Assembly: GCA_017643025.1 (NCBI GenBank)
Contig: JAEPOG010000006.1
Location: forward strand, 1-64,000
Source: Rhizobiaceae bacterium
Lineage (GTDB): Bacteria; Pseudomonadota; Alphaproteobacteria; Rhizobiales; Rhizobiaceae
Length of the DNA stretch: 64,000 nt
Direction of reading: 5' to 3'
Below, in pieces: positions 1 through 9,049 of the stretch (within the stretch, counting starts at the first letter, position 1; each line of letters begins with the position of its first letter). The notes beneath the pieces were generated by a model. The model searched no databases, was not told where the DNA came from, and saw nothing but the letters and a program-made list of their open reading frames with translations. Both the position numbers and the translations under genes were made by a program.

Positions 1-298
1 CCCCATTCGAGTGCAATTGGGATAGATTGAACGTCCGGTTTGCGGACATCATGCGGACGAACTTGCGCCCGCAACAAAGGTCCGCTTCCCGCCCTTCCTC
101 GACGTTGATCCTTTCGTTACCAATGACAGGTTTTAGGACGTTCAAGTCGCCAGGCCACCGACTGTTCTGGGGGCGCAAAGCTGCCATTCGGTGACGCCCC
201 CGGTTTAGGTACCTATTCGGCTTATCGGACCCAAGCGGCAGCGGACGCCTCGAAACTCTCTAGGTATCGATATCGAAAACAGGGTAACGGGTAACAAA
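1..298. other. Left-edge stretch with no recognisable gene
   Basis: I see no coding frame with plausible codon use on either strand and no RNA gene here. It lies beyond the 3' side of the tRNA-Pro gene, where integrative elements usually insert, and next to a broken phage-type gene, so it may be decayed element DNA. That origin is inference. Confidence 0.4.
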
Positions 299-496
299 AT
301 GCCCACGAGACGACCGGCTCAATTCATGAACCAAGCGGGCTATGCCCGATATCGTGGCGTTAGCCGGAGGACAGTCACGGTCTGGAAATCTAAATGATTA
401 CTAAGGCTTACGGGAAGCGGCTTGGTCGACGTCGACAGCATCGACCGCCTCCATCTCGGTCATTTCGGCCACCTCAGATTCGGACAGCGAAGGTAA
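299..496 (+). pseudogene. Broken phage-type HTH protein (terminase small subunit/Nu1-like) with internal stop
   Basis: Reading from the ATG at 299 gives a helix-turn-helix-like start (GYARYRGVSRRTVTVWKSK) that stops at TGA 395-397. The same frame then continues with LLRLTGSGLVDVDSIDRL to a TAA at 494-496. Small phage DNA-binding and DNA-packaging proteins often read 'GYARHRGVS..TV..W...G.....GLIDV..SDR', so the two halves look like one ancestral gene. A single G-to-T change of a glycine codon (GGA to TGA) would explain the break. Even read through, it is only about 65 residues, much shorter than an intact terminase small subunit, so the 3' part is lost too. The family assignment rests on motif resemblance only. 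Confidence 0.45.
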
Positions 497-907
497 CAAA
501 ACAGTCAACCAAGGTAACAGAACTTGACGCAATCAATTCACCAGCCTTGCGCTCTGCGGGGTCATTGAAACGCGGCACATCGGGCTGGCGACTTTGGCGG
601 AAATAAAGGCCTGGTGCTTTGCTGCCAACTCCGGCGGGCGGCAACCGCGGGGATCTAGTGTCAGCGTGATCGAACCAGCGCAGCACACGCCGTTGCTGCG
701 CCCGTGTGCACGCAACGGCTCAAGGTAGCCTTCAGCATCTACAGCTCGCCGACCGGCAGCGAAGCGGTCGGCCTGCGGATTCGGCGTTTGGTGGCAGTGA
801 AGTTTCGGCGCGTGCCTCTGTGGAGGGAGGATTGAACTACTGGGTTCCGACCAACCGAGTCGAGTTGTGCTCGCGTCCGCAAACCTCTTGCAGGCTACAA
901 TGTGGCT
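497..907. other. Gene-free stretch between the pseudogene and tRNA-Pro
   Basis: No convincing gene is visible. Short frames exist on both strands, but none has a recognisable domain, and the longest one on the minus strand runs through the tRNA gene. The pentamer GTAAC recurs at about 283-297 and again at 491-520, without a clear array structure. It is probably continuing remnant DNA. Confidence 0.4.
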
Positions 908-937
908 AAAAGAAAAATAGCCAGCACTTGGCTGGCT
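908..937 (-). terminator. Rho-independent terminator of tRNA-Pro
   Basis: The 7-bp inverted repeat AGCCAGC (919-925) / GCTGGCT (931-937) has a 5-nt loop. On the minus strand it is followed by a T-rich tract (ATTTTTCTTTT, complement of 908-918). It lies about 20 bp beyond the tRNA 3' end. Confidence 0.75.
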
Positions 938-957
938 ACTTAAGTCTTTGAAATTAT

Positions 958-1034
<77 letters not shown>

Positions 1035-1122
1035 AACCGCTGGAACCCGTAGAGATTCAAGCCGTTGGGCGCAAGCGAAAAAGCCCCGTCAACTATGGCG
1101 AATGTGAACAAAAGGGGTTCCG

Positions 1123-1866
1123 GTGTGCCTTTGGTGGTCAAAAGTCACACCGAAATCCACACCGAATGATCCCTGTCTGTTCTTCCGTCGCCGGCACGTC
1201 GATTTGGACCTCGATCGCTCGGTGTCGCGACCGTGTCAGGCTGCAACAAGGCGACTAGCTGCTTTTTTGACACCTTTGTCCTTTTCCCTGTGGCGCATGC
1301 TCATGCCCGGTTCAGAGGGGAGCCTCGCTCAGCACATGGCTGTGCACATTGTTGAGATGAACTTGGTAGCGCCATTGTGTGCTGCCTGTGCGGCCAGGCT
1401 GTGGGCCAATCCGGCCATTGAACGCATCGGTTTGGCGACGTTGGTGCAGGTGCTGTTTTTGTGGGGATGGCACACGCCCGCCATTTTCGCGCTGGCGTCC
1501 GCGAACCCGATTGCCATGGCAGCAATGCATCTGTCGCTTTTTGCAGCGGCAGTGTGGTTCTGGAGTTCGGTCATCGCTCACCTGCGGACCGCTTCCTGGA
1601 CGCCGATCGCGGCTCTGCTGGTTACCGGGAAACTTTTCTGTCTGCTTGGCTTGCTACTGACATTCGCACCACGCGCCATCTACGCCGGCGCTAGCATACC
1701 TGCTTTGGAAAGTGCGCATGTTCTGGCTGACCAGCAACTGGCCGGACTATTGATGCTTGCCGCATGCCCTGTCGTTTATGTCGGGGCCGCGATCATTGTG
1801 GCACGCCGCTGGTTGGCGGAGATTAAGCGTGCGCCGGGGTGGAGCTACCGCGAAGGGGCAGCCTAG
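1123..1866 (+). CDS. ctaG: Cytochrome c oxidase assembly factor CtaG (caa3 type)
   Basis: A polytopic membrane protein of the CtaG_Cox family, which helps assemble or insert copper in caa3-type cytochrome c oxidases. Conserved features are the early histidine region (LAQHMAVHIVEMN), the LFLWGWHTPAIF segment and a late HVLADQQLAGLLM helix. It opens an oxidase operon, and its stop overlaps the GTG start of the next cytochrome gene. The start is uncertain. The GTG at 1123 has an AAAGGGG ribosome-binding site, but its first ~45 residues are arginine-rich and unlike the family. Recognisable homology begins near 1260, so TTG 1267 or ATG 1297 are alternatives. If the late start is right, the protein is shorter than usual at its first membrane helix. 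Confidence 0.75.
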   Translation: MCLWWSKVTPKSTPNDPCLFFRRRHVDLDLDRSVSRPCQAATRRLAAFLTPLSFSLWRMLMPGSEGSLAQHMAVHIVEMNLVAPLCAACAARLWANPAIERIGLATLVQVLFLWGWHTPAIFALASANPIAMAAMHLSLFAAAVWFWSSVIAHLRTASWTPIAALLVTGKLFCLLGLLLTFAPRAIYAGASIPALESAHVLADQQLAGLLMLAACPVVYVGAAIIVARRWLAEIKRAPGWSYREGAA

Positions 1867-3008
1867 TGCGATGGGAGAGGTTGCCCCGCCCGCGTGCGCT
1901 TGGTTATGCAATCGTGATCGTGCTTGGCGGTGGGATTTTGCTTGCAACGGCGTGGGTTCTGGCCGGCGCCTATAACGTCGCCGCATCGGCGAAGCATTTT
2001 TACGTCACCGACCGGCTGCTCAAGCTGGTGCTCTACCGCTCCGTGGATACCTACAGTGCAGGGATCGAGGTTCCCCCTCTGCGAGACGCCGGCCTGGTGC
2101 GCTTGGGAGCGAGACATTTCGTTACCGGGTGTCAGCCTTGCCATGCCGGGCCGGGCATGGATCAGAGCCCGATTGCCGCGAGCATGTATCCAGCTGCTCC
2201 GGCTTTGGGCAACAATGTCGAGGATTGGGAAAGCCGCGAGCTGTTCTGGATCGTCCGCCACGGACTGAAATTTACCGGCATGCCGCATTGGCCTGGCGAG
2301 GGCCGGGACAGCGAAGTCTGGGCCGTCGTCGCGTTTCTGCGTGAGCTTCCGAAGCTGTCGCCGCAGGAATATGCCGAACTGACGAGAGGACCGAGATCGC
2401 CCGGGCACGGTTTTCCATTGGATCGTCCGGACCTGATGGCGCAATGCAGCGGCTGCCACGGCGATGCGGACAATGGGCCGGTCGCTTCTCTGGCGCCGTC
2501 GCTGAATGGTCAAAACACCGCTTATCTCATCCGTGCTTTGGAGGAATATGCCGCGGGTAGCCGCGAAAGCGGCATGATGGAACCTATCGCCGCTGCGCTC
2601 ACAGAGAGCGCCCGCGAACAGCTCGCACAGGAATTCGGCTCGTTCGCATCTCCAACTCCATCTCCACCAGACGGAGACAGTGCCGAGCGAGATGCGCGGA
2701 TCGCGCGTGGAGCCGGGATAGCGCGCGACGGTATTGCGCAGCAGAACATTCCCCCGTGCCTCGCATGCCACTCGCCCGGCAAATCGGGACAGTTCCCCCG
2801 CCTGGAAGCCCTGTCGGAGGGTTATCTGATTGAACAGCTCAACCTGTTCAGGGACGGCACGCGGTCGGGCACGCCCTATGCCGAAATCATGGCTCCGATC
2901 GCAAGACGCCTGACAAAGGATCAGATTGCCGATGCCGCCGCCTATTTTTCGAGTGTGGAACGCGGCGCCCGGGAAGCGCCTGCTGCGCACGCGGAGGCAA
3001 GGCCGTGA
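1866..3008 (+). CDS. Membrane-anchored tri-heme cytochrome c
   Basis: A c-type cytochrome with one N-terminal membrane helix (about residues 11-35) and three CxxCH heme motifs: CQPCH near residue 89, CSGCH near 194 and CLACH near 298. These correspond to one diverged and two better conserved cytochrome c domains facing the periplasm. I choose GTG 1866 because it shares its G with the ctaG stop. An upstream ATG at 1839 would only add nine residues inside ctaG. The gene overlaps coxB by 4 bp, so the two are probably translationally coupled. By position it likely delivers electrons to the caa3 oxidase encoded next. No enzyme partner such as a dehydrogenase subunit lies beside it. Confidence 0.8.
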   Translation: MRWERLPRPRALGYAIVIVLGGGILLATAWVLAGAYNVAASAKHFYVTDRLLKLVLYRSVDTYSAGIEVPPLRDAGLVRLGARHFVTGCQPCHAGPGMDQSPIAASMYPAAPALGNNVEDWESRELFWIVRHGLKFTGMPHWPGEGRDSEVWAVVAFLRELPKLSPQEYAELTRGPRSPGHGFPLDRPDLMAQCSGCHGDADNGPVASLAPSLNGQNTAYLIRALEEYAAGSRESGMMEPIAAALTESAREQLAQEFGSFASPTPSPPDGDSAERDARIARGAGIARDGIAQQNIPPCLACHSPGKSGQFPRLEALSEGYLIEQLNLFRDGTRSGTPYAEIMAPIARRLTKDQIADAAAYFSSVERGAREAPAAHAEARP

Positions 3009-3991
3009 GAACCCTTCGGCTGGCGTCTCTCCTGTTTTTAGCGCTGCCTGCAGGTTGCGGCGGCGTTCAGTCGGCTCTGGTTCCGCGCGGCGCAGAGGCG
3101 ACCGAGATCGATGCGCTGTTCTGGACGGTCACGTGGGTGTCCGTCGCGGTGACCATCCTGGTCGTGTCTTTCGTTGCGATCGCCCTTTGGGGCCCTTCGC
3201 GCTGGCGCAACATCATTGCAGATCACTGGGTTGTGACGGTCGGAGGCATCGCGCTGCCGGTTGTCGTCCTCAGCGCGCTGCTCGCTTACGGGTTGATTGT
3301 CATGCAGGTTGGTGCCGCGCGATCCGCATCGGCGGATGGACCGGGCATCACCATCGTCGGCAAGCGGTGGTGGTGGGAAGTAATCTACGACCGCCCTGAC
3401 GGGTCGACCGTAATGAGCGCCAACGAACTACGGCTCCCGGTCGGAAAGCCGGTCGAAATCCGGCTCGAAAGCGACAACGTCATTCACAGTTTCTGGGCGC
3501 CGCAGCTTGGCGGCAAGCTCGACATGATTCCGGGCCGCACCAACGTTCTGACGCTGGAGGCAACCGAAGCCGGTATCAGCCGAGCCCAGTGCGCTGAATA
3601 TTGCGGCGGCGCCCATGCGCTGATGTCGATGTTCGTTGTCGCGATGCCACCCGAAGAATACGAAGCGTGGCTCGAAGCGGAAGCACGGCCCGCAAGCGAA
3701 CCCTCGGATGAAGCCGCCGAGCGTGGAAGGACGCTGTTTCTCGAGAACGGGTGCGGCGCCTGCCATACCGTGCGCGGCACGGATGCTGCCGGAGTTGTCG
3801 GCCCGGACCTCACCCATGTGGGCAGCCGCAGGTCTCTGGCGGCCGCGACGCTGCCCAACGACCGCGACGCGTTCGCGCGCTGGATCAGGGATAACCAGCA
3901 CATCAAGCCCGACAATCTAATGCCGCCTTACGGAAATCTCACCGACGGTGAACTAACCGCGATCGCCGCCTATCTGGACGGGCTGGAATAG
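3005..3991 (+). CDS. coxB: Cytochrome c oxidase subunit II with C-terminal cytochrome c domain
   Basis: Subunit II of a caa3-type oxidase, carrying the CuA site that receives electrons from cytochrome c. A lipoprotein-type signal (LFLALPAGC) is followed by two transmembrane helices (about residues 38-60 and 77-100) and a cupredoxin domain with the CuA ligand set CAEYCGGAHALM (first Cys near residue 196). A fused class I cytochrome c domain carries CGACH near residue 250. The fused heme domain defines the caa3 type, as opposed to the aa3 enzyme. The start is GTG at 3005, overlapping the upstream stop. Confidence 0.93.
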   Translation: MRTLRLASLLFLALPAGCGGVQSALVPRGAEATEIDALFWTVTWVSVAVTILVVSFVAIALWGPSRWRNIIADHWVVTVGGIALPVVVLSALLAYGLIVMQVGAARSASADGPGITIVGKRWWWEVIYDRPDGSTVMSANELRLPVGKPVEIRLESDNVIHSFWAPQLGGKLDMIPGRTNVLTLEATEAGISRAQCAEYCGGAHALMSMFVVAMPPEEYEAWLEAEARPASEPSDEAAERGRTLFLENGCGACHTVRGTDAAGVVGPDLTHVGSRRSLAAATLPNDRDAFARWIRDNQHIKPDNLMPPYGNLTDGELTAIAAYLDGLE

Positions 3992-3993
3992 CG

Positions 3994-5061
3994 ATGATCG
4001 ACTTCACCGCCATACCGCTTCCCGTCAATCTGCTGGTGTTTGCCGTTGCGGCCGTGGCCGTCTGGTTCGCCGGCACCAAGCTCACACACTACGCCGACGC
4101 GATCAGCAACGCGACCGGTATCGGCCACGCGACTATCGGCATTCTTCTGCTGGCCGGCGTCACGTCGCTTCCCGAGATTGGTGTAACGGCCACCGCAGCT
4201 TACGCGGGCAACGCCGACCTCGCGGTCAACAATCTGTTCGGCAGCATAGCGTTGCAGGTCGCGCTGCTGGCGGTCGTTGACCTTGTCATCGGCCGTCGGG
4301 CACTGACGGCCGTGGTGCCGGAACCGGCCGTGCTTCTACAGGGCAGCCTTAACGTGATCCTGATCGGGTTCGCAGCGGCCGCGATGGTTGTCGGTGATGT
4401 CCCGTTTCTCGGCGCGGGCATATGGGCGTGGGGGTGCCTGGTCCTCTACGTTTGCGCCGTCGCGATGCTTTCGAATGCCGAAGGCAATCAGCCGTGGCTC
4501 GCCGCGCGCCACGGCCGCGTCGATCGCGGTCTGATAGAGGAGAACCGAGCCCGTAGGGGAGAGGAAAAGCACGAGCGCCAGGCGCTCAGGAAATTGATTA
4601 TCAAAACGGTAGCAGTCGCCGCCATCATCCTCGTTTCGGGATACTTCCTGGCGCAGACGGGCGAAGCGGTAGCGGAGCAAACGGGCCTCGGCGCCAGCTT
4701 CGTGGGGTTCGTTCTCGTCGCGTTCGCAACCTCATTGCCGGAACTCAGCACCGCGCTTTCGGCCGCCCGGCGTGGTCTCTACACCATGGCGATTTCCGAC
4801 ATACTCGGCACCAACCTGATCAACGTCGCCATGATCCTCATGGTCGATCTGATCGACGGCGGCGAGCCTGTGCTCGGCCGGATGAGCAATTTCGCGATCT
4901 TCGGCGCGCTGCTCGCCATCGTCATCACATCGCTCTTTCAGGCGGGGCTCGCCGAGCGGCGCGACCGCTCGGTGCTTCGGATGGGCTACGATTCCGTGCT
5001 GGTGCTTGTGGCCTATGTGGGCGGTGTGGTGCTTCTCTACATGATGAGGCCGGACCAGTGA
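3994..5061 (+). CDS. Sodium/calcium exchanger (CaCA) family membrane protein
   Basis: An integral membrane cation exchanger of the CaCA superfamily. The two inverted alpha repeats are plain: GVTSLPEIGVTATAAYAG near residue 52 and FATSLPELSTALSAAR near residue 242, each holding the ion-binding Ser/Pro/Glu cluster. About ten hydrophobic segments are split by a charged cytoplasmic loop (residues ~170-205). It starts 2 bp after coxB and overlaps coxAC by 4 bp, so it is embedded in the oxidase operon. A role in coupling respiration to ion balance is inference. Substrate specificity cannot be read from sequence. Confidence 0.88.
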   Translation: MIDFTAIPLPVNLLVFAVAAVAVWFAGTKLTHYADAISNATGIGHATIGILLLAGVTSLPEIGVTATAAYAGNADLAVNNLFGSIALQVALLAVVDLVIGRRALTAVVPEPAVLLQGSLNVILIGFAAAAMVVGDVPFLGAGIWAWGCLVLYVCAVAMLSNAEGNQPWLAARHGRVDRGLIEENRARRGEEKHERQALRKLIIKTVAVAAIILVSGYFLAQTGEAVAEQTGLGASFVGFVLVAFATSLPELSTALSAARRGLYTMAISDILGTNLINVAMILMVDLIDGGEPVLGRMSNFAIFGALLAIVITSLFQAGLAERRDRSVLRMGYDSVLVLVAYVGGVVLLYMMRPDQ

Positions 5062-7607
5062 GCGATCCAGCAAACTATACGCTTCCCAATCCCGGACCGC
5101 GTCCCGAGGGCGAGGAAGAGGAGCTGCTGAGAATCTGGGCGCGGCCCAAAGGCTGGCGCATCATCTCGGCCGTCAACAATACCGTCATCGGCATCTTCTA
5201 TCTGGGCATCGCCTTCCTGTTCTTCCTTATGGCGGGTGTGCTGGGACTGCTCATTCGCACCCAGCTCGCGGTGCCAGAGAACGATTTTCTCAGCCAGGAT
5301 CTCTACAACCAGATATTCACCGTCCACGGCACGACGATGATGTTTCTGTTCGCCGTGCCGGCGGTCGAGGCGCTTGGGGTCATGCTCCTGCCGCAGATGC
5401 TTGCGGCGCGCGACCTGCCTTTTCCGCGCCTCTCCGCCTTCGCTATTTGGGCCTATGTCGTCGGTGGCCTCGTATTCTTCTCGACCATCTTCTACGACCT
5501 CGCGCCGGACGGCGGCTGGTTCATGTATACCCCGCTGACGCTGAAGGAGGTCTCGCCCGGCGATAACGCGGATTTCTGGCTTCTTGGCATAGGCTTCATC
5601 GAGATTTCGGCGATCGCCGGGGCGGTGGAGATCGTGGTCGGCACGTTGAAGACGCGGCCGCCCGGAATGTCGCTCGCCAAGATGCCGATCTTCGCCTGGG
5701 CGATGCTGATCTTCGCGGCGATGATCGTCTTCGCCTTTCCGGCGGTGATCCTGGGCACCATGCTGCTTGAGATCGAGCGCTCCTTCGGTTGGCCGTTCTT
5801 CACTGCCGCGCTCGGTGGCGATCCGCTGTTGTGGCAGCACCTGTTCTGGTTCTTCGGCCACCCGGAGGTCTACATCATCTTCCTGCCGGCAGCCGGGCTG
5901 GTGTCGATGATCGTCGCGACCATGGCGCGTCGCCCGCTTATCGGCCACGACCTGATTGTGGTGGCGCTGATCGGGACGGGCTTCTTCTCCTTCGGCCTGT
6001 GGGTCCACCATATGTTCACGACGGGCATTCCGTCGCTCAGCCTCGCCTTCTTCTCCGCGGCCAGCATGGCAGTCGCCATCCCATCCGGCATCCAGGTCTT
6101 TTCATGGATTGCGACGATGGCCGCGAGCAAGGAGAAGTTCCGCATCACCACGCCTTCGCTGTTCGTGCTCGGCTTCCTGTTCATCTTCACGGTGGGTGGG
6201 CTGACCGGCGTCATGGTTGCGCTGGTGCCGGTCGATTTCCAAGTGCACGACACATATTTCGTCGTGGCTCATTTCCACTACGTGTTGATCGGCGGGATGG
6301 TGTTCCCGTTGTTTGCCACCTTCTACTACTGGCTGCCGATGGCCAGCCGAAACATGCTGTCCGAACGTGTGGGACGCTGGGTATTCGGCCTGATGTTCGT
6401 CGGGTTCCACGTCGCTTTCTTCCCCATGCACATAACCGGCCTGCGCGGTATGCCACGGCGCGTGTGGACCTATCCCGGCGACCTTGGGTGGGACACGCTG
6501 AACATGATCTCGACGGTCGGCGCCTATGTCTTCGCGGCAGGTGTGCTCCTGTTCGTCATAGATCTGGTCCGTCGCTTCCGACCGGTCATCACGGGCCCCG
6601 GCGGGCCGGAGAATCCATGGGGCGCCGGAACGCTGGAATGGTTGCCCAACGACGTCTATTCCACCCGCAGCATCCCCTTTGTCACCAGCCGTGAACCTCT
6701 CTGGGACCAGCCCAACCTTGCAAAGGAAGTGCAGGACGGACACCATTTTCTTCCCAATGCGCCGACCGGCGGGCGCGAGACGATCGTGACCAGCGCGATC
6801 GAGGGGAAGCCGCAATACATCATCCGCATGCCGGGGCCGGGCTTCGCGCATGTGATTGCCGCGGTGTTCATGGCGGCGTTCTTCCTGCTGCTGACCGTCA
6901 AGATGGTAACGATTGCGCTCGCATGCGGCGTCATCGCCATCGGTGCATGCCTCGTCTGGACCTGGGGTCTGGACAAGGGGCCGGAGAAGGGCGAGGTGGA
7001 TATCGGCGGCGGTATCAGCCTGCCCACCTACCAGTCCGGATCCTCCTCGCATCCCTGGTGGGCGATGGTGGTGCTGATTCTGGTCGGCGCATCTCTCTAC
7101 CTCGCCTATGTGTTTTCCTACCTCTATCTCTGGATCGTTTCGCCCGAGGTATGGTCGCCGCAGGGTTCGCCGCCATTGCCGGACGCCTTTTGGCCAATTG
7201 CTTGCGCGGGCCTGATCCTGGCCGGTGGTGCAGCGGTGTTCGGTGCCGGCAAGCTGCTGCCGGAGCCGGGGAGACGAGGGGCCGGCACGCCCCTGCTGCT
7301 TCTGATCGGCGCGGCATTCCTCGCCGGCGCAGTCGCGCTCAACATCTGGAGCCATTGGCAGACTGGATTGCGGCCGACCGACAACGCCTACGGCGCGATG
7401 GTCTACATGGCTTCCGTGCTCGACGCGCAGCTGGTGGCGGCCGTCGTCATCCTGCTGCTGGTGGCGGTCGCCCGGCATCTCACCGGCCGGCTCGACCGTG
7501 TCCGCAGGGTAGTGTTTGAGAATGCCGGCCTGCTCTCCGCCTATGCGGCCGCACAAATGCTGTTCGGCCTCCTCCTGGTTCATGGTTTCCCGAGGGTCGC
7601 GGGATGA
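5058..7607 (+). CDS. coxA: Fused cytochrome c oxidase subunits I and III
   Basis: The catalytic subunit of the caa3 oxidase fused to subunit III. Residues ~30-560 form the heme-copper oxidase domain, with the low-spin heme ligand region VHGTTMMFLF, the active-site stretch WQHLFWFFGHPEVYIIFLP (His and cross-linked Tyr), the VHHMFTTG CuB histidine pair and the heme a/a3 ligand stretch VVAHFHYVLIGG. After a linker, residues ~630-845 give the subunit III helices. Such I-III fusions are known in caa3 enzymes. The GTG start overlaps the preceding gene by 4 bp. No coxD is evident, although the small membrane protein downstream may fill that place. Confidence 0.94.
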   Translation: MSDPANYTLPNPGPRPEGEEEELLRIWARPKGWRIISAVNNTVIGIFYLGIAFLFFLMAGVLGLLIRTQLAVPENDFLSQDLYNQIFTVHGTTMMFLFAVPAVEALGVMLLPQMLAARDLPFPRLSAFAIWAYVVGGLVFFSTIFYDLAPDGGWFMYTPLTLKEVSPGDNADFWLLGIGFIEISAIAGAVEIVVGTLKTRPPGMSLAKMPIFAWAMLIFAAMIVFAFPAVILGTMLLEIERSFGWPFFTAALGGDPLLWQHLFWFFGHPEVYIIFLPAAGLVSMIVATMARRPLIGHDLIVVALIGTGFFSFGLWVHHMFTTGIPSLSLAFFSAASMAVAIPSGIQVFSWIATMAASKEKFRITTPSLFVLGFLFIFTVGGLTGVMVALVPVDFQVHDTYFVVAHFHYVLIGGMVFPLFATFYYWLPMASRNMLSERVGRWVFGLMFVGFHVAFFPMHITGLRGMPRRVWTYPGDLGWDTLNMISTVGAYVFAAGVLLFVIDLVRRFRPVITGPGGPENPWGAGTLEWLPNDVYSTRSIPFVTSREPLWDQPNLAKEVQDGHHFLPNAPTGGRETIVTSAIEGKPQYIIRMPGPGFAHVIAAVFMAAFFLLLTVKMVTIALACGVIAIGACLVWTWGLDKGPEKGEVDIGGGISLPTYQSGSSSHPWWAMVVLILVGASLYLAYVFSYLYLWIVSPEVWSPQGSPPLPDAFWPIACAGLILAGGAAVFGAGKLLPEPGRRGAGTPLLLLIGAAFLAGAVALNIWSHWQTGLRPTDNAYGAMVYMASVLDAQLVAAVVILLLVAVARHLTGRLDRVRRVVFENAGLLSAYAAAQMLFGLLLVHGFPRVAG

Positions 7608-7966
7608 TCGGACAAAAGCAACCGACGACGCTCGGAACTTTCGCATTCATACTCTGGGGGCTGATTGTCTGGGGCCCGCAATTCACAGCTGTCTATGTCG
7701 TGCATACTTGGTTTTGTGCGTGCGGCATGTCGGCTGCTGCAATTGGTATTGCCGTGGGAGCGCTCACTGCGCTCACGGTTGTGTTGCAGCTGCCGGTTGC
7801 GGTGACGCCGGTGCGTGTGGCCGAATTTGTCGGGCTCGACGCGGACGACAAGGACGCCGCCCGTCTGATCTCTATTGGCCGCACCATTGCCGTGCTGTCG
7901 GTCGTCGCGGCGCTGTGGACGGGAGCCACCGCCGCCGTGGTTCAGTCCTGCGTGCTCGCACGCTGA
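7604..7966 (+). CDS. Small membrane protein of the oxidase operon
   Basis: A 120-residue protein with three predicted membrane segments (about residues 10-30, 42-66 and 91-113). It overlaps the end of coxAC by 4 bp, which indicates translational coupling. I do not recognise a family. Its position at the end of a caa3 operon and its small hydrophobic nature fit an accessory or subunit IV-like polypeptide, but that is inference. Its 3' end overlaps the convergent CDF transporter gene by 25 bp. Confidence 0.7.
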   Translation: MIGQKQPTTLGTFAFILWGLIVWGPQFTAVYVVHTWFCACGMSAAAIGIAVGALTALTVVLQLPVAVTPVRVAEFVGLDADDKDAARLISIGRTIAVLSVVAALWTGATAAVVQSCVLAR

Positions 7967-8934
7967 ACGGAAGCGCTTCCGCTCACTGCCGATAAGTGGG
8001 AAACCGGGTTGATGACGATCTCGTGCAGTCGCCAATCCAGTGCCTTTGCCTTCTCCGACGCCCGACCGATCAACTCGACCAGATCCTTCGTGCCGGCCTT
8101 GGGAACCACGAATGCCTCACCCATGAAGACGTGCCCCTCTTCTCGCATTCGCACTTCGGCACCATCCACCCAATCCAGATTTTGCAGCAGGTCACGGACC
8201 TCATACGGCAGCGGATCCCATTCGGACCCATCAGTATTGCGTGGCCGCCTGTCTGCAAGGTCGGTAACGGCCGATATCAAATTGGTCGCACCATCCTTCA
8301 TGATCGATAGCGAGACTACAATCGCAGCTGCCGGATCGAGCCACCAGATCCCAAAACCCAGGCCGGCCACGCCGACGGCAGCCGCCACTTCCGACATCCA
8401 GTCGGCTTTCATCATGCCGGCGTCAGCATGCAGGATTTTGTCATGCAGTTGCGGCGCCAGCTTCGCCTTCATCCTGCCGAGAAAGAAGGAGGGCAGGGCG
8501 GTGTAGACAAGCGCGGCCAGCATGAGCCAGCCGGCCCAGAACGTGAACCCGAAGAGGGTCATCGTTCCGACCGACGCCTTCTCCTGAGTTAGAAGCTTGT
8601 AGCTGCCCTCTCCGAGGAGGAAGAGGCCCATACAGGTCAGCGCCAGCGCTGCCACGAGATGACCGATCGAGGTGGCGCGATGCATGCCGTATGGATAATC
8701 GGGCGTGGGGCGCCGCCGCGCCAGCTTCGTGCAGACCAGAAAGGCTATCGCAGGAATAATGCTGACGGCGTCTTCGAAGAAGCTCGTGCGCATAGCCTGC
8801 GAGCTGCCCATCGCAACGTATAGGAAGGCCACCGACGTGAGTATGTAGCCCACGGTGATCCACTCGAATGTGCGCGCGCGACGATATAATCGGTCGATAT
8901 CGGGAGGGAATTCGTGGGCCGATATTGTTCGCAC
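7942..8934 (-). CDS. Cation diffusion facilitator family transporter
   Basis: A CDF-type metal/proton antiporter. It has about six membrane segments in the first 220 residues, including the second-helix region SFFEDAVSIIPAIAF and the YPYGMHRATSIGHL loop. The fifth-helix region ADAGMMKADWMSEVAAAVG carries the D-x3-D-like metal site typical of the family. A cytoplasmic domain (about 225-320) follows. It lies convergent to the oxidase operon. Zn, Fe, Mn or Cd could be substrates. The family-typical HxxxD motifs are altered (FFEDAVS rather than a clear HxxxD), so specificity is open. Confidence 0.85.
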   Translation of the reverse strand: MRTISAHEFPPDIDRLYRRARTFEWITVGYILTSVAFLYVAMGSSQAMRTSFFEDAVSIIPAIAFLVCTKLARRRPTPDYPYGMHRATSIGHLVAALALTCMGLFLLGEGSYKLLTQEKASVGTMTLFGFTFWAGWLMLAALVYTALPSFFLGRMKAKLAPQLHDKILHADAGMMKADWMSEVAAAVGVAGLGFGIWWLDPAAAIVVSLSIMKDGATNLISAVTDLADRRPRNTDGSEWDPLPYEVRDLLQNLDWVDGAEVRMREEGHVFMGEAFVVPKAGTKDLVELIGRASEKAKALDWRLHEIVINPVSHLSAVSGSASVQRASTQD

Positions 8935-9049
8935 GGTTGCTTTCCTGGACGGTCAAGCGGCCGATGGCGCGCCATTAGCCGCTCGCAGATAGCAGCGCCA
9001 TCGTGGCCGCTTGGCTCCACAGTTCCACTGTCGCGCCGCGTGACGCCCG

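Noticed and set aside
1267..1295. TTGACA at 1267 as a ctaG promoter
   Set aside because: No acceptable -10 element at 16-18 bp, and it lies where coding homology already begins.
5037..6011. Long antisense frames under coxAC, quiC, ligD and lon (for example 324, 514, 636, 451 and 722 residues)
   Set aside because: All are mirror frames of GC-rich genes, rich in Arg/His/Asp/Gln, with no domain signal.
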